From assembly GCF_014649795.1 (NCBI RefSeq), contig NZ_BMTS01000010.1, positions 277,029 to 341,028 on the forward strand: 64,000 nt of DNA. The letters run 5' to 3'. This DNA comes from Streptomyces melanogenes. GTDB taxonomy: Bacteria > Actinomycetota > Actinomycetes > Streptomycetales > Streptomycetaceae. The notes under the pieces are model-generated. The model was not told the DNA's origin and searched no databases. It saw nothing but the letters and a program-made list of their open reading frames with translations. Shown here in pieces: positions 1-7,752 of this stretch. Position numbers and translations under genes: made by a program. Position 1 is the first letter of the stretch; every line of letters starts with the position of its first letter.

Positions 1-210
1 AAGACGGACGTCAACGGCGACGGCCGCCACCCGCTGTACCAGCGCCTCACCGAGGTCGCGGACGCGGACGGCGAGGCCGGTGACATCCAGTGGAACTTCG
101 AGAAGTTCCTGATCTCCCCCACCGGCGAGGTGGTCGCCCGGATCCGTCCGCGCACCGAGCCGGAGGCCCCGGAGCTCGTCGCGGCGATCGAGGCGCAGCT
201 GGCGGTCTGA
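1..210 (+). CDS. glutathione peroxidase, C-terminal part (5' truncated by window)
   Basis: The first 70 codons of the window are open in frame 1 and end at a TGA at 208-210. The peptide carries the glutathione peroxidase C-terminal signature: KTDVNG near its start, HPLY, then WNFEKFL, where the Trp and Asn belong to the conserved catalytic tetrad of the family. The family reduces hydrogen peroxide and lipid hydroperoxides; bacterial members usually draw electrons from thioredoxin, and in mycothiol-using actinomycetes the donor is uncertain. The catalytic Cys/Sec lies upstream of the window, so its identity cannot be judged. A strong hairpin follows 20 bases after the stop. Confidence 0.88.
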   Translation, partial: KTDVNGDGRHPLYQRLTEVADADGEAGDIQWNFEKFLISPTGEVVARIRPRTEPEAPELVAAIEAQLAV

Positions 211-229
211 CCTACCGCGGAAAGAGTGC

Positions 230-260
230 GGCTCCGTTCCCGCCACACGGGAACGGAGCC
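230..260. terminator. bidirectional hairpin terminator
   Basis: A perfect 13-bp stem (230-242 with 248-260) around a 5-base loop lies between two convergent genes, the peroxidase on + and the acyl-CoA dehydrogenase on -. It has no long T run, as is usual in Streptomyces. Confidence 0.8.
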
Positions 261-280
261 GGTTTCCTGGCCGGTGGAGG

Positions 281-1510
281 CTAGCGGATCGGCATGCCCG
301 AGAGCGTGCGGGCGATGACGAGGCGCTGGATCTCGCTGGTCCCCTCGAAGATCGTGTAGATCGCCGCGTCGCGGTGCATGCGCTCCACCGGGTACTCGCG
401 GGTGTAGCCGTTGCCGCCGAGGATCTGGATCGCCTGGGCGGAGACCTTCTTGGCGGTCTCGCTCGCGAACAGCTTGGACATCGAGCCCTCGGCGGAGGTG
501 AAGGGCCGACCCGCCGTGGCCATCCAGGAGGCGCGCCACACCAGCAGCCGGGCCGCGTCGATCTGCGTACGCATGTCGGCGAGCTGGAACGCGACGCCCT
601 GGTTGTCGATGATCGGGCGGCCGAACTGCTCGCGGCCCTTGGCGTATTCGAGCGCGTAGTCGTACGCGGCGCGGGCCGTGCCGACCGCCATGGCGCCGAC
701 GGCCGGGCGGGAGGCCTCGAAGGTGGCCATGGCCGCGTTCTTCACCCGCTCTCCGCCGCCCGCCTTCGCCTTCTCGCGGGCCCGGGCGAGGCGCTCGTCG
801 AGCTTCTCCTTGCCGCCGAGCAGGCAGTGGCCGGGCACCCGGACGTCTTCGAGCACGACCTCGGCGGTGTGCGAGGCGCGGATGCCGTGCTTCTTGAACT
901 TCTGCCCCTGGGACAGGCCGGGGGTGTTCGGCGGCACGATGAACGAGGCGTGCCCCTTGGAACCGAGCTCCGGGTCGACGACCGCGACCACGACGTGCAC
1001 ATTGGCGATGCCGCCGTTGGTGGCCCAGGTCTTGGTGCCGTTGAGCACCCACTCGTCCTTGGCCTCGTCGTAGACCGCCTTCGTCCGCATGGAGGCGACG
1101 TCGGATCCCGCGTCCGGCTCGGAGGAGCAGAAGGCGGCGACCTTCACGTCGTCCACGTCGCCGTACATCTGGGGTATCCAGGTGCCGATCTGCTCCTCGG
1201 TGCCGTTGGCGAGGACGCCGACGGCGGCGAGGCCGGTCCCGACGATCGACAGGGCGATGCCCGCATCGCCCCAGAACAGCTCCTCCATGGCGACCGGGAT
1301 GCCGAGACCGGTCGGGTCGAAGAACTGTTGGGCGTAGAAGTCCAGGGAGTAGATTCCGACCTTGGCGGCTTCCTGGATCACCGGCCAGGGGGTCTCCTCG
1401 CGCTCGTCCCACTCCGCGGCGGCGGGCCGGATGACGTCCTTCGCGAACCCGTGCAACCAGTCCCTGACCTGCTTCTGGTCGTCGTTGAGCTCCATCGTGA
1501 ACTCAGCCAT
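281..1510 (-). CDS. acyl-CoA dehydrogenase
   Basis: This 409-residue FAD-dependent acyl-CoA dehydrogenase would oxidise acyl-CoA thioesters to enoyl-CoA and pass electrons to ETF. The order is N-terminal helical domain, middle beta domain (AAFCSSEPDAGSD, TKTWATNGG) and C-terminal four-helix domain (GREQFGRPI, ILGGNGYTREYPVER). Glu389 in FEGTSEIQRL sits at the position of the catalytic base of medium-chain dehydrogenases. A Lys/Arg-rich insert of about 25 residues after LLGGKEKLDERL lengthens the protein relative to short-chain family members. The ATG at 1510 has a good GGAGGGG ribosome site. It is divergent from a TetR regulator with a palindrome between them, which suggests control of acyl-chain degradation by that regulator. 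The substrate cannot be read from sequence. Confidence 0.92.
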   Translation of the reverse strand: MAEFTMELNDDQKQVRDWLHGFAKDVIRPAAAEWDEREETPWPVIQEAAKVGIYSLDFYAQQFFDPTGLGIPVAMEELFWGDAGIALSIVGTGLAAVGVLANGTEEQIGTWIPQMYGDVDDVKVAAFCSSEPDAGSDVASMRTKAVYDEAKDEWVLNGTKTWATNGGIANVHVVVAVVDPELGSKGHASFIVPPNTPGLSQGQKFKKHGIRASHTAEVVLEDVRVPGHCLLGGKEKLDERLARAREKAKAGGGERVKNAAMATFEASRPAVGAMAVGTARAAYDYALEYAKGREQFGRPIIDNQGVAFQLADMRTQIDAARLLVWRASWMATAGRPFTSAEGSMSKLFASETAKKVSAQAIQILGGNGYTREYPVERMHRDAAIYTIFEGTSEIQRLVIARTLSGMPIR

Positions 1511-1543
1511 GTCCCCTCCACCACTTCCCGTGCCACAGACAAG

Positions 1544-1560
1544 CGTTACTTGCGGTAACG
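1544..1560. promoter_or_regulatory. palindromic operator between acyl-CoA dehydrogenase and tetR
   Basis: The site is cgttac-N5-gtaacg, with perfect 6-bp arms, 34 bases upstream of the dehydrogenase start. A related gttact/ggtag element follows at about 1568-1583, and gttacgttgcg recurs at 1631-1641. The GTTAC..GTAAC core resembles operators of TetR-type regulators of fatty-acid genes in actinomycetes, so it is the likely target of the adjacent TetR protein. Confidence 0.6.
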
Positions 1561-1704
1561 GCAGTATGTTACTGGCCGGTAGAGCCTGTCAACCGACCGT
1601 CGCTCGATCAGCGCGAGAGCTGGCCGGAGTGTTACGTTGCGCAGGCATTCCGGATCGCGGAACAACGCAAGACGCAGTACGAGTACGGGCGGGGAGACGA
1701 AGCC

Positions 1705-2355
1705 ATGGAGACCACACACCAGGCCGAGCAGCAGCGGACGTCGGCGGAGAGCCGTCGGCGGGAACTGCTGGAGGCGGCGGACCGGGTGGTGCTCCGGGAC
1801 GGCCCCAAGGCATCCATGAACGCGATCGCCGCGGAGGCGGGGATCACCAAGCCGATCCTGTACCGGCACTTCGGGGACAAGGGCGGGCTCTACCGGGCGC
1901 TGGCGCAGCGCCACACGGACGCGCTGCTCGCGGCGCTGCGGGCGGCGCTGGACGCGCCCGCGGAGCGCCGTGAGCGCGTCGAGTCGACGCTGGAGACGTA
2001 CCTCGTGGCGATCGAGGCGCGGCCGCAGGTGTACCGGTTCCTGATGCACCCCGCGGAGGAGACGGGCAGCGGTGAGCACGCCGGGTTCGACGTGGGCCGG
2101 CACTCCGCGCCGCTGCTGCGGCGGATGGGCGAGGAGCTGGGCGTGGTGATCGCCGAGCGGATCGACCTCGGGCCGGGGAGCGAGGCGCTGGCGCGGGTGT
2201 GGGGGCACGGGATCGTCGGCATGATGCACGCGGCGGGCGACTGGTGGCTGGGCGAACGCCCCTGCTCCCGGGCGGAGTTGGTACGCGGCCTGGCGGACCT
2301 CCTGTGGGGCCGCCTGGCCGCAGCAGCAGACCGCGCGGGCGGCCCGGGGTTTTAG
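1705..2355 (+). CDS. TetR-family transcriptional regulator
   Basis: This 216-residue protein has a TetR helix-turn-helix at residues 15-62 (MNAIAAEAGITKPILYRHFG, where YRHF is the classic end of the recognition helix). The remaining helical domain would bind a ligand and carry the dimer interface. The start at 1705 follows GGGGAGACGA. The gene is divergent from the acyl-CoA dehydrogenase and shares a 194-base promoter region holding GTTAC-type inverted repeats. The simplest reading is a local repressor released by an acyl-CoA; the ligand is inference. Confidence 0.9.
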   Translation: METTHQAEQQRTSAESRRRELLEAADRVVLRDGPKASMNAIAAEAGITKPILYRHFGDKGGLYRALAQRHTDALLAALRAALDAPAERRERVESTLETYLVAIEARPQVYRFLMHPAEETGSGEHAGFDVGRHSAPLLRRMGEELGVVIAERIDLGPGSEALARVWGHGIVGMMHAAGDWWLGERPCSRAELVRGLADLLWGRLAAAADRAGGPGF

Positions 2356-2400
2356 CCCCACCCCGCCCCTTCACCTAAACCCTCCGGGGGTGGGTGTGCG

Positions 2401-2496
2401 TCTGCGGACCGTCTGTGGCTGGTCGCGCAGTTCCCCGCGCCCCTAAATACCTAGGGGCGCGGGGAACTGCGCGAGCAACCCAGCACGGTCCGCAGA
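2401..2496. repeat. large dispersed Streptomyces inverted repeat
   Basis: This is a nested palindrome. The outer arms at 2401-2412 and 2485-2496 match over 12 bp. The inner arms are 23 bp and perfect (2423-2445 with 2452-2474). The inner arm has the cagttccccgcgcccct core that I recognise as a very common intergenic element of Streptomyces genomes. It lies between convergent tetR and def and probably also acts as a transcription terminator for both. Confidence 0.8.
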
Positions 2497-2524
2497 CAAA
2501 GAACCCGGCCGCCCGCCAGAGGGC

Positions 2525-2547
2525 TTTCGGGAAGGGGTGGGGCGGGG
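2525..2547. repeat. fragment of a G-rich dispersed repeat
   Basis: This 23-base G-rich segment differs at only two positions from 12836-12858, which lies between ureF and ureG. The two belong to the same family of intergenic repeat. It directly abuts the def stop codon. Confidence 0.6.
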
Positions 2548-3090
2548 CTACTCCCCGCCCCACGGCGCGCGCCGCACCGCCCGTTCCAGCCGCGCCTTGC
2601 GCCAGCCCGTCAAGCGGTCCGCGTACACCAACCCCTCCAGGTGGTCCATCTCGTGCTGGAGGCACCGCGCGAAGAACCCGGTGCCGGAGATCCGCACGGG
2701 CGCGCCGGACACCGTCGCCCCCTCCACCACCGCCGAGTCGTACCGCTGCGTCCCCGCCTCGAGCCCCGGCAGGGACAGACACCCCTCCGGCCCCCGCACC
2801 ACGACCCCGTCCGCCGACACCAGGCGCGGGTTGACGACGTGTCCGAGGTGGCGGACGTCCTCGTCGTCGGGGCAGTCGTAGACGAACACCCGCAGCCCCA
2901 CGCCGATCTGATTGGCCGCGAGCCCCACCCCCTGCGCCGCGTACATCGTCGCGAAGAGGTCCTCGACCAGCCGCCCGAGGGACGGACCGAAGTCGGTGAC
3001 GGGCTCGCAGGGCGCGTGCAGAGCGGGGTCGCCGAGGAGAGACATCTCTCTTACGGAGCCGGAACTGCCGGGAATGGGACGGTGACGCAT
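2548..3090 (-). CDS. def: peptide deformylase
   Basis: Peptide deformylase removes the N-formyl group from nascent proteins at the ribosome exit. All three family motifs are present: GVGLAANQIG (residues 54-63), EGCLSLPG with metal-binding Cys104, and QHEMDH with His146, catalytic Glu147 and His150. I place the start at the ATG at 3090, giving 180 residues; the frame stays open to 3192, but that start would be only 15 bases from the divergent murT start and would add an unfolded 34-residue leader. The ribosome site before 3090 is weak. Streptomyces commonly carry several deformylases, so this may be one paralogue of a set. Confidence 0.93.
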   Translation of the reverse strand: MRHRPIPGSSGSVREMSLLGDPALHAPCEPVTDFGPSLGRLVEDLFATMYAAQGVGLAANQIGVGLRVFVYDCPDDEDVRHLGHVVNPRLVSADGVVVRGPEGCLSLPGLEAGTQRYDSAVVEGATVSGAPVRISGTGFFARCLQHEMDHLEGLVYADRLTGWRKARLERAVRRAPWGGE

Positions 3091-3142
3091 GCCCGTAAGC
3101 GTACGTTCCAGGGGGCTCGCGGCCGCGCCGGTGGTGGCGCGG

Positions 3143-3172
3143 TTCGGGCCGCTGTCCGGATCTCGATAGGCT
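3143..3172 (+). promoter_or_regulatory. candidate promoter of murT-gatD
   Basis: A ttcggg element at 3143-3148 and taggct at 3167-3172 are separated by 18 bases, 35 bases before the murT start. TAGRRT-type -10 elements are usual for vegetative Streptomyces promoters; the -35 match is weak. Confidence 0.4.
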
Positions 3173-3207
3173 GAGGTCCGACCCAGGCGCAAGGAGGATC
3201 AAGGACG

Positions 3208-4446
3208 ATGGCAGGCAACGCGGAGCCGCTGTCACCGCGGGCCAAGCTCGCCGTGACGGCGGGCAAGGCCGCTGCGGCGGTGTCGCGCGCGGCGGGGCGG
3301 GGCAGTGGATCGGTGATCGGCGGCCGGGTGGCGCTCAAGCTGGACCCCGATCTGCTGGGGCGGCTGGCGACACACCTGGACGTGGTCCTGGTCTCGGCGA
3401 CGAACGGCAAGACGACGACGACCCGGCTCATCGCCGAGGCGCTGCGGGCCAGCGGCCCGGTGGTGTCCAACGCGCTGGGCGCCAACATGCCCGCGGGCAT
3501 CACCTCGGCGCTGGCGGGCGGCTCGGACGCCCGCTACGGCGTGATCGAGGTGGACGAGAAGTACCTCGCGGGTGTCGCGCGCGATGTGACGCCCAAGGCG
3601 ATCGCGCTGCTCAACCTGAGCCGCGACCAGCTCGACCGGGCCGCCGAGACCCGGATGCTCGCCGAGAAGTGGCGCGAGGGGCTGCAGGGCACCAAGGCCG
3701 TGGTGATCGCCAACGCCGACGACCCGCTGGTCGTGTGGGCGGCGTCGTCCTCCCCCAACGTGGTGTGGGTGGCGGCAGGCCAGGAGTGGAAGGACGACGC
3801 CTGGTCGTGCCCCGCCTGCGGCGGTGTGATGCAGCGCCCCGGCGACGACTGGTTCTGCGGTGAGTGCGGCTTCCGCCGCCCCGCCCCGAGCTGGGTGCTC
3901 AACGGCGACTACGTCCTGGACCCGCACGGTTCGGCCTGGCCGATCCACCTCCAGCTGCCCGGCCGCGCCAACAAGGCCAACGCCGCCACCTCCGCCGCGG
4001 TCGCCGCGGTCTTCGGGGTGCCGCCGCAGGTCGCCCTGGAGCGGATGTACCAGGTGCAGGCGGTCGCGGGGCGCTACGACGTGGTGTCCTTCCAGGGCCG
4101 TGAGCTGCGGTTGCTGCTGGCCAAGAACCCGGCGGGCTGGCTCGAAACGTTTTCCCTGATCGACCCGCCGCCCACGCCGGTGATCCTCTCCGTCAACGCC
4201 CGCGGCGCCGACGGCACGGACACCTCGTGGCTGTGGGACGTCGACTACACCCGGCTCGCCGGTCACCCGATCTTCGTGATCGGCGACCGCAAGCTGGACC
4301 TGGCGGTCCGCCTGGAGGTGGCGAACCTGGACTTCCGGGTCTGCGAGAGCCTCGCGGAGTGCGTCCAGCTCGCGCCGCCCGGCCAGATCGAGCTGATCGC
4401 CAACTACACCGCCTTCCAGGACGTGCGCCGCACGGTCGGCAACTAG
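3208..4446 (+). CDS. murT: MurT ligase, lipid II isoglutaminyl synthase subunit
   Basis: MurT, with GatD, amidates the D-glutamate of the peptidoglycan stem peptide to D-isoglutamine on lipid II. This 412-residue protein has the Mur-ligase ATP site ATNGKTTTT at residues 64-72 and a central Mur domain. It carries an inserted zinc ribbon with Cys201, Cys204, Cys217 and Cys220, a feature known for MurT proteins, followed by the C-terminal DUF1727 region. The start has an AAGGAGG site at 3191-3197. The gatD gene follows 22 bases downstream in the same operon. Def is divergent upstream. Confidence 0.95.
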   Translation: MAGNAEPLSPRAKLAVTAGKAAAAVSRAAGRGSGSVIGGRVALKLDPDLLGRLATHLDVVLVSATNGKTTTTRLIAEALRASGPVVSNALGANMPAGITSALAGGSDARYGVIEVDEKYLAGVARDVTPKAIALLNLSRDQLDRAAETRMLAEKWREGLQGTKAVVIANADDPLVVWAASSSPNVVWVAAGQEWKDDAWSCPACGGVMQRPGDDWFCGECGFRRPAPSWVLNGDYVLDPHGSAWPIHLQLPGRANKANAATSAAVAAVFGVPPQVALERMYQVQAVAGRYDVVSFQGRELRLLLAKNPAGWLETFSLIDPPPTPVILSVNARGADGTDTSWLWDVDYTRLAGHPIFVIGDRKLDLAVRLEVANLDFRVCESLAECVQLAPPGQIELIANYTAFQDVRRTVGN

Positions 4447-4468
4447 ACCCCCTAAGGAGCAAGCGAGC

Positions 4469-5197
4469 ATGAGCGACAACAGCCTGCGCCTCGTGTGGGT
4501 CTACCCCGACCTGCTGAGCACCTACGGCGACCAGGGCAACGCCTTGGTCGTGGAGCGCCGGGCCCGTCAGCGCGGCCTCGACGTGGCCCGCCTCGACGTC
4601 CGCAGCGACCAGCCGGTGCCGTCGTCGGGCGACATCTACCTGATCGGCGGCGGCGAGGACCGGCCGCAGCGGCTGGCGGCCGAGCGGCTGCGCCGCGACG
4701 GCGGGCTGCAGCGCGCCGCCGCCAACGGCGCGATCATCTTCTCGGTCTGCGCCGGGTACCAGATCCTGGGCCACGAGTTCATCAACGACCTCGGCGAGCG
4801 CGAGCCGGGCCTCGGCCTGCTGGACGTGGTCTCCACCCGGGGCGAGGGCGAGCGGTGCGTCGGCGACGTGCTGGGCGACATCGACGAGCGCCTCGGCCTT
4901 CCGCAGTTGACCGGTTTCGAGAACCACCAGGGCGTCACGCACCTGGGCCCGACGGCCCGCCCGTTCGCCCGGGTCCGCCTGGGCCGGGGCAACGGCACCG
5001 GCGACGGCACCGAGGGCGCGTACAACGAGACGGTCTTCGGCACGTACATGCACGGTCCGGTGCTCGCGCGAAACCCGCAGATCGCGGACCTGCTGCTGAA
5101 GCTGGCCCTCGATGTGAACGCGCTGCCGCCGACCGACGACCGCTGGTACGAGGCGCTGCGCGCCGAGCGCATCGCCTCGGCGACCCAGCCCGCCTGA
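4469..5197 (+). CDS. gatD: GatD glutamine amidotransferase, lipid II isoglutaminyl synthase subunit
   Basis: GatD hydrolyses glutamine and delivers ammonia to MurT. The 242-residue protein is a class I cobyric-acid-synthase-type amidotransferase: nucleophile Cys94 lies in VCAGYQILG and the catalytic His195 in YMHGPVLARNP. The start at 4469 follows TAAGGAG. It is co-transcribed with murT, and the operon ends at the hairpin at 5268-5299. Confidence 0.95.
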   Translation: MSDNSLRLVWVYPDLLSTYGDQGNALVVERRARQRGLDVARLDVRSDQPVPSSGDIYLIGGGEDRPQRLAAERLRRDGGLQRAAANGAIIFSVCAGYQILGHEFINDLGEREPGLGLLDVVSTRGEGERCVGDVLGDIDERLGLPQLTGFENHQGVTHLGPTARPFARVRLGRGNGTGDGTEGAYNETVFGTYMHGPVLARNPQIADLLLKLALDVNALPPTDDRWYEALRAERIASATQPA

Positions 5198-5267
5198 TCC
5201 GGCTCCGGCCCCGACGGACGGCGTTCGTACTTTCGTATGACGTCCATCAGTCGGACGTCTGATTCGG

Positions 5268-5299
5268 CCCCGCCACCCTGCGCCGGTAGGGTGGCGGGG
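5268..5299 (+). terminator. hairpin terminator after gatD
   Basis: A perfect 12-bp stem (5268-5279 with 5288-5299) around an 8-base loop lies 71 bases after the gatD stop and 58 bases before pfkA. It should separate the two transcription units. Confidence 0.7.
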
Positions 5300-5356
5300 A
5301 TCCAACCGGACGACGTGGTCCGGTCGTCGGCCCACGTTGCAAAGGTTTTCCGGGCA

Positions 5357-6382
5357 ATGCGAATTGGTGTGCTCACCTCCGGCGGCGACTGCCCCGGCCT
5401 GAACGCCGTCATCCGTTCCGTCGTGCACCGCGCGGTGGTCGACCACGGCGACGAGGTCATCGGCTTCCACGACGGCTGGAAGGGTCTCCTGGAGGCCGAC
5501 TACCGCAAGCTCGACCTGGACGCGGTCGGCGGCATCCTCGCCCTCGGCGGCACGATCCTCGGCTCCTCCCGCGTCCAGCCCGCGCATCTGCGCGACGGCG
5601 TGGAGCGCGCCAAGGGCCATGTCGCCGAGCTCGGCCTCGACGCGATCATCCCGATCGGCGGCGAGGGCACGCTCAAGGCCGCCCATCTGCTCTCCGAGGC
5701 GGGCCTGCCCATCGTCGGCGTGCCGAAGACCATCGACAACGACATCGCCTCGACCGACGTCACGTTCGGCTTCGACACGGCCGTCGGCGTCGCCACCGAA
5801 GCCCTCGACCGCCTCAAGACCACCGCCGAGTCGCACCAGCGCGTGCTGATCGTCGAGGTCATGGGCCGCCACACCGGCTGGATCGCCCTGCACTCGGGCA
5901 TGGCCGCCGGCGCCCACGCGATCGTCGTGCCGGAGCGCCCCTTCGACATCGACGAGCTGACCGAGCTGGTCGGCCGCCGCTTCTCGGCGGGCAAGAAGTT
6001 CGCGATCGTGGTCGTCGCCGAGGGCGCCAAGCCGCGCGAGGGCTCGATGCGCTTCGACGAGGGCGGCACCGACATCTACGGCCACGAGCGGTTCGCGGGC
6101 GTCGCCAGCCAGCTCTCCGTGGAGCTGGAGCGGCGGCTGAACAAGGAGGCCCGCGCGGTCATCCTCGGCCACGTCCAGCGCGGCGGCACCCCCACCGCGT
6201 ACGACCGCGTCCTCGCCACCCGGTTCGGCTGGCACGCCGTGGAAGCCGTGCACCGCGGCGAGTTCGGGATGCTGACCGCGCTGCGCGGCACCGACATCAC
6301 CATGGTCCCGCTCGCCGAGGCGACGGCGACGCTCAAGACCGTCCCCGCCGAGCGGTACGCCGAGGCGGAGTGCGTCCTGTAA
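5357..6382 (+). CDS. pfkA: ATP-dependent 6-phosphofructokinase
   Basis: This enzyme phosphorylates fructose 6-phosphate in glycolysis. The start at 5357 gives 341 residues, the normal length, beginning with MRIGVLTSGGDCPG; the frame is open upstream but those residues are not family-like. Gly104 in GGEGT and Lys124 in PKTIDND are the two positions used to tell donors apart in the actinobacterial group III enzymes. The Gly104/Lys124 pair is the pattern described for ATP-using Streptomyces enzymes, whereas PPi-users have Asp104. MGRHTGW and the sugar-binding HVQRGG are intact. A strong terminator follows at 6406. Streptomyces have several paralogues, so the physiological share of this copy is unknown. 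Confidence 0.94.
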   Translation: MRIGVLTSGGDCPGLNAVIRSVVHRAVVDHGDEVIGFHDGWKGLLEADYRKLDLDAVGGILALGGTILGSSRVQPAHLRDGVERAKGHVAELGLDAIIPIGGEGTLKAAHLLSEAGLPIVGVPKTIDNDIASTDVTFGFDTAVGVATEALDRLKTTAESHQRVLIVEVMGRHTGWIALHSGMAAGAHAIVVPERPFDIDELTELVGRRFSAGKKFAIVVVAEGAKPREGSMRFDEGGTDIYGHERFAGVASQLSVELERRLNKEARAVILGHVQRGGTPTAYDRVLATRFGWHAVEAVHRGEFGMLTALRGTDITMVPLAEATATLKTVPAERYAEAECVL

Positions 6383-6405
6383 CGCCCCGATAGTTCTGTA
6401 CTCAA

Positions 6406-6445
6406 AGAGCCGCCCCCGGTCGCGATCGCAACCGGGGGCGGCTCT
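6406..6445 (+). terminator. hairpin terminator after pfkA
   Basis: A perfect 15-bp stem (6406-6420 with 6431-6445) around a 10-base loop starts 24 bases after the pfkA stop and ends 43 bases before the next start. Confidence 0.85.
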
Positions 6446-6487
6446 ACTCTGGGTGCGGACAACCGGTACGAAATCAGGAGTCAGCGG

Positions 6488-7444
6488 ATGGATCACAGCG
6501 GGCACGGCATGGGCATGAACATGGATCTGCCGCCGTTCACGCTGGGGCGCGGCCTCGAATGGTCCATGGACCCGTTCTTCCTGATCGGCTGTCTGGCGGG
6601 GCTCGGTCTTTACGGCTGGGCGGTGCTGCGGCTGCGCAGGCGCGGCGACTCCTGGCCGGTGAGCCGGATGGTCTTCTGGACCCTCGGCGTGCTCAGCATC
6701 GCCCTGGTGATGTGCACCAAGCTCAATGACTACGGCATGGTCATGTTCAGCGTGCACATGGTCCAGCACATGGTCATCAGCATGCTCTCGCCGATCCTGC
6801 TGCTGCTCGGCGCGCCGGTGACGCTGACGCTGCGGGCGCTGCCGGTCGCCGGGCGCGGCCGCAAGGGCCCGCGCGAGCTGCTGCTCGCCCTGCTGCACAG
6901 CCGCTATCTGAAGGTGATCACGCATCCCGCGTTCACCATCCCGATGTTCATCGCGAGCCTCTACGCGCTCTACTTCACCCCGCTCTTCGACTTCCTGATG
7001 GGTTCGAAGACCGGCCACATCGCGATGATGGTCCACTTCCTCGCCGTCGGCCTGATCTTCTTCTGGCCGATCATGGGCGTCGACCCGGGCCCGCACCGCC
7101 CCGGCTACATCATGCGGATGCTGGAGCTCTTCGCGGGCATGCCGTTCCACGCCTTCTTCGGCATCGCCCTGATGATGGCGACCCAGCCGATGATCGGCAC
7201 GTACAAGAACCCGCCCTCCTCGCTCGGCATCGACGCGCTCGCAGACCAGGAGGCGGCCGGCGGCATCGCCTGGGCGTTCAGCGAGATCCCGTCCGTGGTG
7301 GTCCTGATCGCGCTGGTCTTCCAGTGGTACGCGACCGAGAAGCGCGAGGCCAAGCGCCAGGACCGGGCCGCCGACCGCGACGGCGACAAGGAGCTGGCCG
7401 CCTACAACGCCTATCTGGCCTCGCTGAACGCACGCGGGCAGTAA
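6488..7444 (+). CDS. cytochrome c oxidase assembly protein, CtaG family
   Basis: This 318-residue polytopic membrane protein of the caa3_CtaG family has about seven membrane segments, with conserved His residues in membrane positions (VHMVQHMVISML, HIAMMVHFLAVG). The first 15 residues are rich in His and Met (HSGHGMGMNM), a pattern common in copper-handling proteins. CtaG-type proteins help insert copper into cytochrome oxidase or act in copper homeostasis; which applies here is open, as no oxidase gene is in the window. The start at 6488 follows AGGAG. The last 35 residues are charged and cytoplasmic. Confidence 0.88.
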   Translation: MDHSGHGMGMNMDLPPFTLGRGLEWSMDPFFLIGCLAGLGLYGWAVLRLRRRGDSWPVSRMVFWTLGVLSIALVMCTKLNDYGMVMFSVHMVQHMVISMLSPILLLLGAPVTLTLRALPVAGRGRKGPRELLLALLHSRYLKVITHPAFTIPMFIASLYALYFTPLFDFLMGSKTGHIAMMVHFLAVGLIFFWPIMGVDPGPHRPGYIMRMLELFAGMPFHAFFGIALMMATQPMIGTYKNPPSSLGIDALADQEAAGGIAWAFSEIPSVVVLIALVFQWYATEKREAKRQDRAADRDGDKELAAYNAYLASLNARGQ

Positions 7445-7527
7445 CACCCGGTGCGCCGGTATGGCGCGGCGGGCCTCCTCGGGGCGACCATGGACTCCAC
7501 GGCAGCGGCCGGGAGGAAGGGGACCCC

Positions 7528-7686
7528 ATGCCCGGCACGACGAAGGCGATGGTGGTGCTCACCGTCGTGGCGCTGGTGATGATCACTGCGTACACGGTGG
7601 CGCTCGGCAGCAGCGGCTGGCTCTGGTTCGGCTGGGTGGTCCTCGGCCTGGCGACGGTGGGCATGGCGGCTTCGCGCAGCGCCTAG
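7528..7686 (+). CDS. small membrane protein of unknown function
   Basis: This short ORF encodes 52 residues with two hydrophobic stretches (about residues 7-26 and 30-47). It starts at ATG 7528 behind an excellent GGAGGAAGGGG site. It lies 83 bases after the CtaG-like gene and 66 before the acyltransferase, in the same direction. I do not recognise a family. The strong ribosome site, hydrophobic pattern and codon bias support a real gene. Confidence 0.65.
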   Translation: MPGTTKAMVVLTVVALVMITAYTVALGSSGWLWFGWVVLGLATVGMAASRSA

Positions 7687-7752
7687 GCCCTGTCCCGCCG
7701 GACGGGACCTGAGCGGCGGCCCGGCGGGCGGGCCGAGTGAGGAGCTGGTGCG

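Noticed and set aside
3091..3192. Longer start for peptide deformylase at 3192
   Set aside because: It would leave 15 bases for two divergent promoters and add residues not seen in the family.
4193..7447. Very long minus-strand ORF of 1084 codons opposite murT, gatD, pfkA and the CtaG-like gene
   Set aside because: Composition is Arg/Gly/Asp/His-rich noise typical of the antisense frame in high-GC DNA, and four well-supported genes lie on the other strand.
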